NCBI GenBank assembly: GCA_016793775.1
Contig: JAEULK010000030.1
Span: 33,813 to 97,812 of the forward strand
Reading direction: 5' to 3'
DNA from: Sphingopyxis sp.
Lineage (GTDB): Bacteria > Pseudomonadota > Alphaproteobacteria > Sphingomonadales > Sphingomonadaceae
Length of the DNA stretch: 64,000 nt
Of the stretch, positions 1 through 8,055 are shown piece by piece. Both the position numbers and the translations under genes were made by a program. Positions within the stretch are counted from its first letter, which is position 1; each line of letters starts with the position of its first letter. Below the pieces are notes generated by a model. That model searched no databases and was not told where the DNA came from. It saw only the letters and a list, made by a program, of their open reading frames with translations.

Positions 1-485
1 GCAGCTATATCGAGGACGAACTGCCGTCGCTGATCCTGCGCAATTTCCCGACCGCCGACCTGTCGCGGCAGGCGATCACCGGCCATTCGATGGGCGGCCA
101 TGGCGCTTTGACCATAGGCCTCCGCAATCAGGACCGTTTCCGCTCGGTGTCGGCCTTCTCGCCGATCGTCGCGCCGCTGCAATGCCCGTGGGGCGAAAAG
201 GCGCTCGATCGTTACCTGGGGCAGGAGCGCGAGGACTGGTACGCCTATGACGCGTGCATGCTGCTCGAACAGGGGCTGCGCGTGCCCGACCTGCTCGTCG
301 ATCAGGGAGAGGCCGACAACTTCCTCGCCGAACAGCTCAAGACGCATCTGCTGGTCGAGGCGTGCGAGCGCAACGGGCAGAAAGCCGAGATCCGCATGCA
401 GCCGGGCTACGACCACAGCTATTATTTCATCTCGAGCTTTCTGGCCGAGCATGTGGCGTGGCATGCGGAGCGGTTGAAGGCTTAA
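1..485 (+). CDS. fghA: S-formylglutathione hydrolase, C-terminal part (cut by window edge)
   Basis: Esterase of glutathione-dependent formaldehyde detoxification, hydrolysing S-formylglutathione to formate and glutathione in the cytoplasm. The frame is open from the first base (codons start at base 3), so the gene begins upstream. The nucleophile elbow GHSMGGHGA (bases about 81-107) carries the catalytic Ser. The Asp (in LLVDQGEADNF) and the His (in GYDHSYYF) of the alpha/beta-hydrolase triad follow in the expected order. The combination of GHSMGGHGA and the GYDHSYYFI ending is typical of FghA/esterase D. The matching alcohol dehydrogenase is probably upstream, outside the window. Confidence 0.93.
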   Translation, partial: SYIEDELPSLILRNFPTADLSRQAITGHSMGGHGALTIGLRNQDRFRSVSAFSPIVAPLQCPWGEKALDRYLGQEREDWYAYDACMLLEQGLRVPDLLVDQGEADNFLAEQLKTHLLVEACERNGQKAEIRMQPGYDHSYYFISSFLAEHVAWHAERLKA

Positions 486-490
486 ACGTC

Positions 491-510
491 GCCCCCGCGA
501 AGGCGGGGGC
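491..510. repeat. GC-rich hairpin of REP type
   Basis: Perfect 8-bp inverted repeat (491-498 and 503-510) with a 4-base loop, 5 bases after the fghA stop. There is no T-run, so it is more likely a repeat of the GCCCCCGC family (another copy follows groES) than a classical terminator, although it may act as an RNA-stabilising 3' hairpin. Confidence 0.6.
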
Positions 511-600
511 CGCTGGCGATTTACGCAGCCGCGCAGAGAAAAGCCGACAGCGGCCGTGTCGGGAGGCACGTGACTCCCGGCACCCTTCGCGGTGGCGACG

Positions 601-1578
601 CTATGGAATCAACACCGTCGATCCGGTCGTACGCCCGGCCTGCAAGTCGGCATGCGCCCGCGCAACATCCTGCAAGCCATAGCTTTGTCCGACATTGATC
701 TTCACCGCGCCGCTTTCGATCATCTCGAACACCCGTGCCGCGCCGGCGGCACGTTCGCCGGGGTGGAGATAATAGTCGAACAGGGTCGGGCGCGTCACGA
801 ATTGCGAGCCGTTCTGCGCGAGCACGCCGAGGTTGATGCCGTTCACCGGCCCGCCGGCGTTCCCGTAACTTACGATCAGACCGCGCCGCGCGGTGGCCTT
901 CAGCGAGACCTCCCACGTCGCCATGCCGATGCCGTCGAAGGTTACCGGCACGCCCTGGCCGTCGGTCAGGCTGCGCACATGCGCGGCGACATCGTCGCTC
1001 TTGTAGAGCAGCACATGGTCGGCGCCCGCCGCGTGCGCGGCCTCCGCCTTGGCTTCGGTGCTGACGGTGCCGATCACCGTCGCGCCGATCGCCTTCAGCC
1101 ATTGCACGAGGATCAGCCCGACCCCGCCCGCGGCGGCGTGCACGAGTACGGGCCAGCCCGCCTCGACCTTCGCGCAGCGCTCGACGAGCATCTCGACGGT
1201 TGCCGCCTTGAGCAGCGCCGCCGCGGCGGTCTCGTCCTCGATCCCGGCTGGGAGCTTGAACAGCGACGATGCGGGCAGCAGGCGCGCGCTGGCATAGGCG
1301 CCCATGGCGGGGCCGAAGGTCGCGGCGCGGTCGCCGGGCTGGAAGCCGTGCACGCCGTCGCCGACCGCGATCACCTCGCCCGCCGATTCGACGCCGAGGC
1401 CGGTGGGCAGCGGGATCCGGTAGGTCCCGTCGCGGTGATAGATGTCGAGATAGTTGAGCCCGATCGCGGTCTGGCGCAGCAGTATCTCGCCGGGACCGGG
1501 CGCCCCGAGCGTGACCTCGCGCCAGTCGATGACCTCGGGCCCGCCCTGGGTTTCGATGAAGGCCTGGACTGCTTGCAT
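601..1578 (-). CDS. qor: NADPH:quinone oxidoreductase, zinc-independent medium-chain dehydrogenase
   Basis: 325-residue quinone reductase-like protein of the MDR superfamily. It has an N-terminal GroES-like fold (GPGEILLRQTAIGLNYLDIYHRDGTY) and a Rossmann domain with HAAAGGVGLILVQWLK around the nucleotide-binding turn. The catalytic-zinc cysteines of alcohol dehydrogenases are absent, as expected for QOR. I chose the ATG at 1578 rather than an upstream in-frame start: it is preceded by AGGAGAG at good spacing, and residues before it do not match the family. Length is normal for the family. It converges on fghA. Confidence 0.88.
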   Translation of the reverse strand: MQAVQAFIETQGGPEVIDWREVTLGAPGPGEILLRQTAIGLNYLDIYHRDGTYRIPLPTGLGVESAGEVIAVGDGVHGFQPGDRAATFGPAMGAYASARLLPASSLFKLPAGIEDETAAAALLKAATVEMLVERCAKVEAGWPVLVHAAAGGVGLILVQWLKAIGATVIGTVSTEAKAEAAHAAGADHVLLYKSDDVAAHVRSLTDGQGVPVTFDGIGMATWEVSLKATARRGLIVSYGNAGGPVNGINLGVLAQNGSQFVTRPTLFDYYLHPGERAAGAARVFEMIESGAVKINVGQSYGLQDVARAHADLQAGRTTGSTVLIP

Positions 1579-1652
1579 CACGCGCTCTCCTGCTGTCCGC
1601 CCGATTTGGTGGATCGGCAGGGTGGGCGCAAGGGTTCCGCGCCAATATGCCT

Positions 1653-1737
1653 CGTCATTGCGAGCGAAGCGAAGCAATCCAGGGCGGGTTACGCCGCTCT
1701 GGATTGCCGCGTCGCCCTCGGCTCCCTAGCAACGACG
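1653..1737. repeat. Dispersed palindromic (REP-like) element between qor and the helicase gene
   Basis: Two arms in inverted orientation, beginning CGTCATTGCGAGCGAAGC and ending CCCTAGCAACGACG, with an inner CAATCCAG / CTGGATTG pair. From memory, elements starting CGTCATTGCGAGCGAAGCGAAGC are common in sphingomonad intergenic regions. No coding capacity. Confidence 0.7.
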
Positions 1738-1741
1738 GAAT

Positions 1742-3592
1742 TCAATATTTCCCGGTCTTGCGCGGGCCGCGCTGGCCATAGGGCTTGGGCTTGTAGCGTT
1801 CGGTGGGGGCGCCCGGCGTGCCGGGTCCACGCGGTCCGCGCGGACCCGGACGGTCGCGGTCGCCGCCCGGCGCACGGCCCAGCGTGGCGCGCGGCGCATG
1901 GTCGCGGGGCGGGCGGTCGCCCGACCCCTTTTCGCGGCGCGGCGGATAGGTCGGGCCGTCGGGCGCGGGGGTGATCGCGACGCCGCTGTCGTCCTCGCCG
2001 TCCTCGTTGGCGCTGCGCACCACGGCTTCGGCGAAGCGGTCGGCGATCGCGCGCGGGATGTTGAACATCGTCTCGCTCGGACCGATGCGGATCGCGCCGA
2101 TCTCCTGCTTGGTCACATGGCCGCGGCGGCAGAGCAGGGGCAGGATCCAGCGCGGGTCGGCGTTCTGGCGGCGGCCGATGTTGAGTTTGAACCAGACGCT
2201 GTCGTCGAAGCCTTCGCGGCGCTCGCCGCGCTCGGGACGCTCGAACCGTTCGCCGCGTTCGGGACGCTCGCCGCGCGGACGCGCGCTGTTGTCGATCAGA
2301 TCCTCGGGCGCGGGCATCAGGGCGCGGTGCGCGCGGACGAGCGACGCGGCGATATCCTCGGCGCTGCGCTCGGCCATCAGCCGCTGCGCCAGTTCGATAT
2401 CCTCGGATTCATGCTCGACGGGGGCGAGCAATTTCTCGATCAGCCGTTCCTGATCCTTCAGGCGGACATCGGCGGCGGTCGGCGCGTCCATCCATTCGGC
2501 GTTGATCCGCGCGCCGCGCAGCATGCCGTCGACGCGGCGGCGGCGCGGATAGGGGACGATGATGACCGCGGTGCCCTTCTTGCCCGCGCGGCCGGTGCGG
2601 CCCGAGCGGTGCTGGAGCGTTTCGGCATCGCGCGGGATCTCGACATGGATCACCAGGGACAGGCTGGGCAGGTCGATGCCGCGCGCGGCGACGTCGGTCG
2701 CGACGCACACCTTGGCGCGGCGGTCGCGCAGCGCCTGCAGCGCGGCGTTGCGCTCGTTCTGGCTATGCTCGCCCGACAAAGCGACGGCGGCGAAGCCGCG
2801 GTCGGTCAGGCTGGCATGGAGGCGGCGGACATTGTCGCGCGTCGCGCAGAACAGCATCGCGGTCTCGGCATCGTGCAGGCGCAGCAGATTGATGACCGCG
2901 CCCTCGATATCGGCGGGGGCTACGGTCACCGCCTGATAGCTGATGTCGCCATGGCCGCGATCCTCACCGACGGTCGAGATGCGCAGCGCGTCGCGCTGGT
3001 AGCGCTTCGCCATGTTCGCGATCGGCTTGGGGATGGTCGCCGAGAACATCAAAGTGCGGCGCGTCTCGGGCGTCGCGTCGAGTATCTCCTCGAGGTCTTC
3101 GCGAAAGCCCATGTCGAGCATCTCGTCGGCCTCGTCGAGCACCGCGACGCGCAGCGCGGCAAGGTCGAGCGCGCCGCGTTCGAGATGATCGCGCAGGCGC
3201 CCGGGGGTGCCGACGACGATCTGTACGCCCTGGTTGAGCGCGCGGCGCTCCTTGCTGGCGTCCATGCCGCCGACGCAGGTCGCGATGCGCGCGCCGGCCT
3301 TGGCATAGAGCCAGCCGAGTTCGCGGCTGACCTGCATCGCCAGCTCGCGCGTCGGCGCGATGATCAGCGCCAGCGGCGAGGTCGCGAAGGGCAGACGCCC
3401 GTCCTCGATCAGCTGCTCGGCCATCGCAAGGCCGAAGGCGACGGTCTTGCCCGATCCGGTCTGGGCGGAGACGAGCAGGTCGCGGCCGATCGCTTCGGGT
3501 TCGACGACATGGGTCTGGACGGGGGTGAGATTTTCGTAACCGCGCGCGGTCAGGGCGTCCGCAAGGACGGGAGACATTGTTTCGAAAGCCAT
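1742..3592 (-). CDS. DEAD-box RNA helicase with C-terminal DbpA-type RNA-binding domain
   Basis: 616-residue ATP-dependent RNA helicase. All canonical motifs are visible in order: Q motif (NLTPVQTHVV), Walker A AQTGSGKT, PTRELA, TPGR, DEADEMLDMGF, SAT, ATDVAARGID and HRSGRTGRAGKKG. The C-terminal region carries a DbpA-like RNA-binding fold (from SVWFKLNIGRRQNADPRWI to RAIADRFAEAV), followed by an Arg/Gly/Pro-rich basic tail, as in CsdA/DeaD-type proteins of ribosome assembly and cold growth. Start placed at 3592 (MAFETMSPVLADAL), with AAGAAGAA upstream; the longer upstream frame has non-family sequence. Confidence 0.92.
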   Translation of the reverse strand: MAFETMSPVLADALTARGYENLTPVQTHVVEPEAIGRDLLVSAQTGSGKTVAFGLAMAEQLIEDGRLPFATSPLALIIAPTRELAMQVSRELGWLYAKAGARIATCVGGMDASKERRALNQGVQIVVGTPGRLRDHLERGALDLAALRVAVLDEADEMLDMGFREDLEEILDATPETRRTLMFSATIPKPIANMAKRYQRDALRISTVGEDRGHGDISYQAVTVAPADIEGAVINLLRLHDAETAMLFCATRDNVRRLHASLTDRGFAAVALSGEHSQNERNAALQALRDRRAKVCVATDVAARGIDLPSLSLVIHVEIPRDAETLQHRSGRTGRAGKKGTAVIIVPYPRRRRVDGMLRGARINAEWMDAPTAADVRLKDQERLIEKLLAPVEHESEDIELAQRLMAERSAEDIAASLVRAHRALMPAPEDLIDNSARPRGERPERGERFERPERGERREGFDDSVWFKLNIGRRQNADPRWILPLLCRRGHVTKQEIGAIRIGPSETMFNIPRAIADRFAEAVVRSANEDGEDDSGVAITPAPDGPTYPPRREKGSGDRPPRDHAPRATLGRAPGGDRDRPGPRGPRGPGTPGAPTERYKPKPYGQRGPRKTGKY

Positions 3593-3720
3593 TATTGTTC
3601 TTCTTATCCTGTGCGGCGTTATGCCGTTTTCTTGGGTATCCTCGCCGCCATCAGGCAATTGATGCAAAGCGACCGGACCATCGCCCAGCCAGCATCCCGA
3701 GGAATATTCTTGGTTTTTTC

Positions 3721-4899
3721 CTAAAGCGCCTGTCCGGCAGCGTGTCCGCTGGCCCAGGCCCATTGAAAATTATAGCCGCCCAGCCACCCGGTGACGTCAA
3801 CGGCTTCGCCGATCGCATAGAGGTTTTGGACGCTTTTGGCCATCATTGTTTGCGAGGACAGCCCGGCGGTCGCGATTCCGCCGATCGTCACCTCGGCTTT
3901 CGCGAAACCCTCGGTGCCATTGGGGCGGAAGGTCCAGCGGGCGAGGCGTGCCTCGGCATCGGCCAGTTTGCGGTCGGTCAAGGCGCCGAGTTCGCCCGGC
4001 ACCGCGAGCCGGTCGGCCAGCGTTTCGCCGAGCCGGTCGGGCAAGTGCGCCCCCAGCGCGGCGCGCACGGTCGCACGTGGGCGGCTGCGTTTCGCCTCGG
4101 TCAGCCAGCCTTGCGGCGCGTCGGGGAGGAAGTCGATCGTCACCGGCTCGCCGTGCCGCCAGTAACTGCTGATCTGCAGGATCGCGGGGCCGGAGAGGCC
4201 CTTGTGGGTGAACAGCGCCGCCTCGCGGAACGCCGCCTTGCCCGCGCGCGCTTCGACCGGCGCGGCGATGCCCGACAATTCGCGGAACAGCACATCGTCG
4301 CCGCCGAGGGTGAGCGGGACGAGCGCGGGGCGCGGCTCGACGACCTTCATCCCGAACTGGCGCGCGAGGTCATAGGCGAAGCCGGTCGCGCCCATCTTGG
4401 GGATCGAGGGGCCGCCGGTCGCGATGACGAGCGCGGGGGCGGCGAAGCGGAAGTTGTCGAAAGTGCCGCGGAACGTACCGTCGGTATGCTCGACCTGTCT
4501 TACAGGTTGGCCGCAACGGATGTCGACGCCGCCCTTTTCGCATTCGGCGAGCAGCATCGCGACGATCTGTTTCGCCGAGCCGTCGCAGAACAATTGCCCC
4601 AAGGTTTTTTCATGGAAAGCAATGCCATAGGACTGGACCAGCGCGATGAAGTCGGTGGGAGTGTAGCGCGCGAGCGCCGATTTGGCGAAATGGGGGTTCG
4701 CCGAGATATAAGCTTCGGGTCGGGTGTGGATGTTGGTGAAGTTACACCGGCCGCCCCCCGAGATGAGGATTTTCTTGCCCACCTGGTCGGCGTGATCGAG
4801 CAACAGCACGCGCCGCCCGCGCTGCCCCGCGACCGCAGCGCACATCAGCCCGGCCGCGCCGGCACCCAGCACGATGGCATCATAATCGGCGGCGGACAT
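3721..4899 (-). CDS. BaiN/YhiN (HI0933) family NAD(P)/FAD-dependent oxidoreductase
   Basis: 392-residue flavoprotein. The N-terminal FAD dinucleotide-binding motif [10 protein letters not shown] is followed by the family hallmark [16 protein letters not shown], and the protein ends with the conserved [22 protein letters not shown] block. Length and motif order fit the HI0933/BaiN family. The Clostridium BaiN protein acts in bile-acid reduction, but the physiological reaction of proteobacterial members is not established, so no substrate is assigned. It is downstream of, and co-oriented with, the Gre-like pair. Confidence 0.88.
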   Translation of the reverse strand: MSAADYDAIVLGAGAAGLMCAAVAGQRGRRVLLLDHADQVGKKILISGGGRCNFTNIHTRPEAYISANPHFAKSALARYTPTDFIALVQSYGIAFHEKTLGQLFCDGSAKQIVAMLLAECEKGGVDIRCGQPVRQVEHTDGTFRGTFDNFRFAAPALVIATGGPSIPKMGATGFAYDLARQFGMKVVEPRPALVPLTLGGDDVLFRELSGIAAPVEARAGKAAFREAALFTHKGLSGPAILQISSYWRHGEPVTIDFLPDAPQGWLTEAKRSRPRATVRAALGAHLPDRLGETLADRLAVPGELGALTDRKLADAEARLARWTFRPNGTEGFAKAEVTIGGIATAGLSSQTMMAKSVQNLYAIGEAVDVTGWLGGYNFQWAWASGHAAGQAL

Positions 4900-4905
4900 G
4901 GCGGA

Positions 4906-5085
4906 TCAGTGCAGCTTCGCAATCGCCAGGCCATCGGCCTTGGCGCGGACCTTCACCGATTCCTCGCTGCGCGTCAGCGCCTTGGCGATCGCCTTCAGCG
5001 CCATGCCCTTCTTGGCGAGCGTGTGCAGCTTATCGATCTCGGCCGCTGTCCACGGCTGTTTGTGGCGTTCGAACTTGTCCTTCAT
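4906..5085 (-). CDS. Small basic SANT/Myb-like helical protein, 59 aa
   Basis: 59-residue Lys-rich protein. It begins [20 protein letters not shown] and continues with two short amphipathic helices. The [17 protein letters not shown] segment followed by [18 protein letters not shown] resembles the helix pattern of SANT/Myb-like or HTH proteins (W-TxxE...IAxxLxRSxxSVxxR). Its ATG overlaps the stop of the Gre-like gene by 4 bases (ATGA), which implies translational coupling. I infer a small nucleic-acid-binding protein; its target is unknown. Confidence 0.7.
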   Translation of the reverse strand: MKDKFERHKQPWTAAEIDKLHTLAKKGMALKAIAKALTRSEESVKVRAKADGLAIAKLH

Positions 5086-5558
5086 GCCTGCGTCTCCGGA
5101 TCGGTCGCGGCGGCGAGGATTTCTATCGCATCCTCGCTGCCCTGATAGTCGAGCGTCTCGCCGACTTCGGCGCCCATCATCGCGCGGGCGAGCGGCGCGG
5201 AAAAGGCGATGCTGCCTTGCGCCGGGTCGGCCTCGTCATGCCCGACGATCGTGAGGGTTCGTTCCGCGCCGTTCAGCGTGAAGGTCACCCGGCTGCCGAT
5301 GCCGACCACATCGGCGTCGGGCGCGGCCTGCACCTCGGCGGTCGACTGGCGCGTGTGGACATAGCGCTGGCGCTTGAGCAATTTCTTGCGCGCCTCCTCG
5401 TCGGCGGCGTTCGCAATCGCATCCGCGAGCCGCGCCGCCTCGTCGCCGAGCAGCCGCAATCCGCGCGGGGTGACCAGGTTCGGACCGTTGGGGATCGGCC
5501 ATTCGAACGCGGGTTCCATATGCTCGTCGTCGCTTTCGCGGCGAAACGCTACGCTCAT
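5082..5558 (-). CDS. GreA/GreB-family factor with shortened N-terminal coiled coil
   Basis: 158-residue Gre-like protein. The C-terminal FKBP-like domain is clear ([28 protein letters not shown]... [19 protein letters not shown]), and this part docks on RNA polymerase in Gre factors. The N-terminal half has the [15 protein letters not shown] start of the Gre hairpin. However, the tip motif that carries the catalytic acids in GreA/GreB (GDxSENAxY) is missing and the coiled coil looks shortened. The ATG at 5558 has GAGAG 7 bases upstream and is preferred to a GTG at 5564. Coupled to the downstream 59-aa gene. Confidence 0.8.
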   Translation of the reverse strand: MSVAFRRESDDEHMEPAFEWPIPNGPNLVTPRGLRLLGDEAARLADAIANAADEEARKKLLKRQRYVHTRQSTAEVQAAPDADVVGIGSRVTFTLNGAERTLTIVGHDEADPAQGSIAFSAPLARAMMGAEVGETLDYQGSEDAIEILAAATDPETQA

Positions 5559-5640
5559 CGTCACTCTCTCGGATCAAGGGGGAATACCGTCTCTGGCCCA
5601 GGAAGGTGGCGACAAGATGGCGCGAAATTTCGACCCTCGC

Positions 5641-5666
5641 GTAACCCCGCGGCGCGCCCCCGCGAA
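5641..5666 (+). promoter_or_regulatory. Probable SigF-type ECF promoter of the buf operon
   Basis: Exact GTAACC (5641-5646), a 16-base spacer, then CGAA (5663-5666), 51 bases before the bufA start. As I recall, GTAACC-N16-CGAA is the motif reported for promoters of the Caulobacter ECF factor SigF. A SigF-like sigma gene lies at the end of this operon, so autoregulation is likely. Confidence 0.75.
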
Positions 5667-5717
5667 CAGCAGCACGATGCCATCCCCCGCATCGTCCATT
5701 TAAAAGGGAGCAACCCC

Positions 5718-6014
5718 ATGTCGAATAGCCTCAAACTCTCGCTGGCCGCCTCGGCCGTCCTCGCCATGGCCGCCGGCGCCATCGCCGTCCCCGCCGCGTC
5801 GGCCGCCGAAGGCAAGACCGAAAAATGCTATGGCATCGCACTGAAGGGCAAGAACGACTGCGCCGCGGGTCCGGGCACCAGCTGCGCCGGCACCTCGACG
5901 GTCAATTATCAGGGCAATGCCTGGAAACACGTCAAGCCCGGCACCTGCGTCAAGCTGGGCGGCACGCTGAGCGCGCATCAGGGCAATGCCAAGCCGGTCG
6001 CCAAGAAGGGCTGA
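5718..6014 (+). CDS. bufA1: Bufferin-1 precursor (DUF2282 family), secreted copper-binding RiPP
   Basis: 98-residue precursor. A Sec signal peptide (basic start, hydrophobic core, AASAA near residues 26-30) precedes a short mature part with four cysteines at 37, 48, 56 and 77. The [14 protein letters not shown] block is the DUF2282 hallmark. In Caulobacter, related peptides (bufferins) are modified on cysteines by a BufB/BufC pair, exported to the periplasm and bind copper. The next two genes here are that pair. AAGGGAG lies 8 bases upstream of the ATG, and a SigF-type motif lies upstream. First gene of the operon. Exact modified residues are not deducible. Confidence 0.9.
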   Translation: MSNSLKLSLAASAVLAMAAGAIAVPAASAAEGKTEKCYGIALKGKNDCAAGPGTSCAGTSTVNYQGNAWKHVKPGTCVKLGGTLSAHQGNAKPVAKKG

Positions 6015-6024
6015 TCGCAAAGCC

Positions 6025-6894
6025 ATGACACCTCCCCGCCCGCTCCGTGACTTGCCGCGATGCGCCGGCTTCGGGCTCAAGCCCGAACACCATGCCGACG
6101 TGCTGGCGGCGGCGGAGCGGTCGACCCTGCCCGCCTGGGCCGAAATACACCCCCAAAATTATTTCGGCGCAGGCGGGCCTCCGCATCGCTGGCTGGCCGC
6201 GATCGCGGCGCATCTGCCGCTGAGTTTCCACTCGGTCGGGCTGTCGCTCGGTTCGGCGGCCGGGGTCGATGAGGCGGAACTCGAAGCGCTCGCCGCGCTG
6301 TGCGACCGCTATCGCCCCGCGATGGTTTCCGACCATCTGAGCTGGAGCAACGGCGGCGACGAGAAATTTCCCGACCTCTTGCCCATCCCCTATAGCCATG
6401 CCGCGCTCGACCATTTCGTGGCGCAGGTGGTCCGGGTGCAGAACCGGCTGGGGCGCCCGATCCTGATCGAAAATCCGTCGCGCTATGTCGCTTTTGCCGG
6501 TGATGCCTGGTCCGAGGTCGATTTCCTCCACGAACTTTGCCGCCGCAGTGGCTGCGGGCTGATCCTCGACATCAACAATGTCGAGGTGTCGGCGCATAAT
6601 CTCGGGCTCGATGCCGATGCCTGGCTTGCCGCCTTCGACCCCGCGCTGGTCGGCGAAATCCATGTCGCGGGCCATGCGGTCAAGGACGACGGACTGGGCG
6701 GGACGATCGCGATCGACGACCATGGTTCGGCGGTGCGCGCCAGCTGCTGGGACCGGCTCGCCACCTTCCTGCGCCGCGCCGGGCCGAAACCGGTGCTCGT
6801 CGAATGGGACAGCGATATTCCCGATTTCGCGACGCTGATGGCCGAGGTCGCGACCGCCGACGCGCTGCTGCAGGCCGAACCCGGCGATGCTTGA
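6025..6894 (+). CDS. bufB: BufB: MNIO (DUF692) multinuclear iron oxidase
   Basis: 289-residue TIM-barrel enzyme of the DUF692/MNIO family, which oxidises cysteine residues in RiPP precursors using a multi-iron centre. Diagnostic blocks are AWAEIHPQNYF (36-47), SFHSVGLSLGS (67-77), VSDHLSW (101-107), LIENPSRY, LDINNVEVSAHNLG (181-194) and EIHVAGH (211-217). Candidate metal ligands are His69, His104, Glu149, Asp182, His213 and Glu260. Start at 6025, 10 bases after bufA; upstream in-frame codons belong to bufA. Overlaps bufC by 8 bases. The expected substrate is the adjacent BufA peptide. Confidence 0.92.
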   Translation: MTPPRPLRDLPRCAGFGLKPEHHADVLAAAERSTLPAWAEIHPQNYFGAGGPPHRWLAAIAAHLPLSFHSVGLSLGSAAGVDEAELEALAALCDRYRPAMVSDHLSWSNGGDEKFPDLLPIPYSHAALDHFVAQVVRVQNRLGRPILIENPSRYVAFAGDAWSEVDFLHELCRRSGCGLILDINNVEVSAHNLGLDADAWLAAFDPALVGEIHVAGHAVKDDGLGGTIAIDDHGSAVRASCWDRLATFLRRAGPKPVLVEWDSDIPDFATLMAEVATADALLQAEPGDA

Positions 6895-7600
6895 GCGGGA
6901 TCAGGCGGCGATCGTCGCGACGCTCCTCGAAGGGCCGGCGCGCCTGCCGACCGATTTATTCGCCGGCGCATGGCGGCAGGTGCTGCGCGCGATGACGGTC
7001 CACGCCAACACCATTTCGCACGCGCGGCTGGTCGCGCTCGAAGACACCTTCCCGCGCACTCGCGCGTATCTGGGCAACGCCGAATTCAACCGCCTGTCGC
7101 GCGATTTCCTCGACCGTGGCGGCGCCAGGGGCCGCGCCCATGCGCAGATCGGTGCGGGCTTCCCCGATTTCCTGGCACACGAAGCCGGCGTCATCGCGAC
7201 CGACCTCGCGCGTATCGAATGGGCCTGGCTCGCCGCCTATCATGCTGCCGACGCGCCCGCACTGACGCTTGCCGATGTCGCGGGGCAGGGCGAGGCGAGC
7301 CTGCTCGCGCTGCCGGTGCGGCTACACCCTGCGGCGATGATGCTGATGCTGGCCAGCGACGCCGCGCCGATCCTCGATCCCGCGTTGCCCGCCGGGACCG
7401 CCGCGCTGCTCCTCACCCGGCCCGAGGCCGAGGTGCGACTGCTTCCGGCTACCCCCGCGACGCTCGCGCTGCTCGATGCCGCCCGAAAAATCATCCCCCT
7501 CGGTAACCTGATCGAACGCCTCGCCGAACAGCAGGACGGAGGCGGGGCTGCCGTCGTGCCGCTGATCGCGGCGGGCGCGTTCGAGAGGGTCCGACGATGA
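6887..7600 (+). CDS. bufC: BufC: DUF2063 partner protein of the MNIO enzyme
   Basis: 237-residue protein with the DUF2063 N-terminal pattern (LFAGAWRQVLRAMTVHANTISHARLVALEDTFP). It is mostly helical and normally encoded beside DUF692 enzymes, where it acts as precursor-recognition partner. Its start lies inside bufB (8-base overlap) and its stop overlaps the doxX start (ATGA), so the genes are translationally coupled. A second SigF-type motif sits inside its 3' end. Confidence 0.9.
   Translation: MLERDQAAIVATLLEGPARLPTDLFAGAWRQVLRAMTVHANTISHARLVALEDTFPRTRAYLGNAEFNRLSRDFLDRGGARGRAHAQIGAGFPDFLAHEAGVIATDLARIEWAWLAAYHAADAPALTLADVAGQGEASLLALPVRLHPAAMMLMLASDAAPILDPALPAGTAALLLTRPEAEVRLLPATPATLALLDAARKIIPLGNLIERLAEQQDGGGAAVVPLIAAGAFERVRR
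7503..7528 (+). promoter_or_regulatory. Candidate internal SigF-type promoter ahead of doxX-sigma-anti-sigma
   Basis: A second exact GTAACC (7503-7508)-N16-CGAA (7525-7528), inside the bufC coding sequence and 68 bases before the doxX start. About a dozen other GTAACC hexamers noticed on either strand of the window do not have CGAA at this spacing. It could give an extra transcript for doxX, sigma factor and NrsF. No experimental support is visible. Confidence 0.55.
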
Positions 7601-8055
7601 CGAAGGCGATGCAATATTACGACCGCGCGGTGCAACTCGCCAGCGCGCGTCTTCCCGAAGGGCTGGTACTGCTGTTGCTGCGCGTCGCGCTGGCCGGCGT
7701 CTTCTGGCGCTCGGGCCGGACCAAGGTGGCCGAGGGCAGCTGGCTGCAAATCGACCCCGGCACCTACGAGCTGTTCAAGAGCGAATTTTCGGGCCTGCCG
7801 CTCGACCCGTCGATCGCCGTGCCGCTGACCACCTTCGCCGAACATTTCTTTCCGATGCTGCTCTTGCTAGGCTTGGCGACGCGCCTTTCGGCGGGCGCGT
7901 TGCTGGTGATGACGCTGGTGATCCAGATTTTCGTCTTTCCCGATGCCTGGTGGCCCGTGCACAGCCTGTGGGCGGCGATGGCGGCGGTGCTGATCGTGCG
8001 CGGCGGCGGCCTCTTTTCGCTCGACGCGCTGGCACTGAAATCGCGCCGCCGGTGA
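7597..8055 (+). CDS. DoxX-family membrane protein of the buf operon
   Basis: 152-residue protein with four predicted membrane helices (for example LVLLLLRVALAGVFW, MLLLLGLATRLSAGALLVMTL and a C-terminal WAAMAAVLIVRGGGLF segment). It has the DoxX pattern, including an Arg in the first helix region (FWRSGRTK). DoxX proteins are frequent companions of bufABC, probably in respiratory or redox support of the pathway, but their role is not known. ATGA overlap with bufC upstream and GTGA overlap with the sigma gene downstream. Confidence 0.85.
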   Translation: MTKAMQYYDRAVQLASARLPEGLVLLLLRVALAGVFWRSGRTKVAEGSWLQIDPGTYELFKSEFSGLPLDPSIAVPLTTFAEHFFPMLLLLGLATRLSAGALLVMTLVIQIFVFPDAWWPVHSLWAAMAAVLIVRGGGLFSLDALALKSRRR

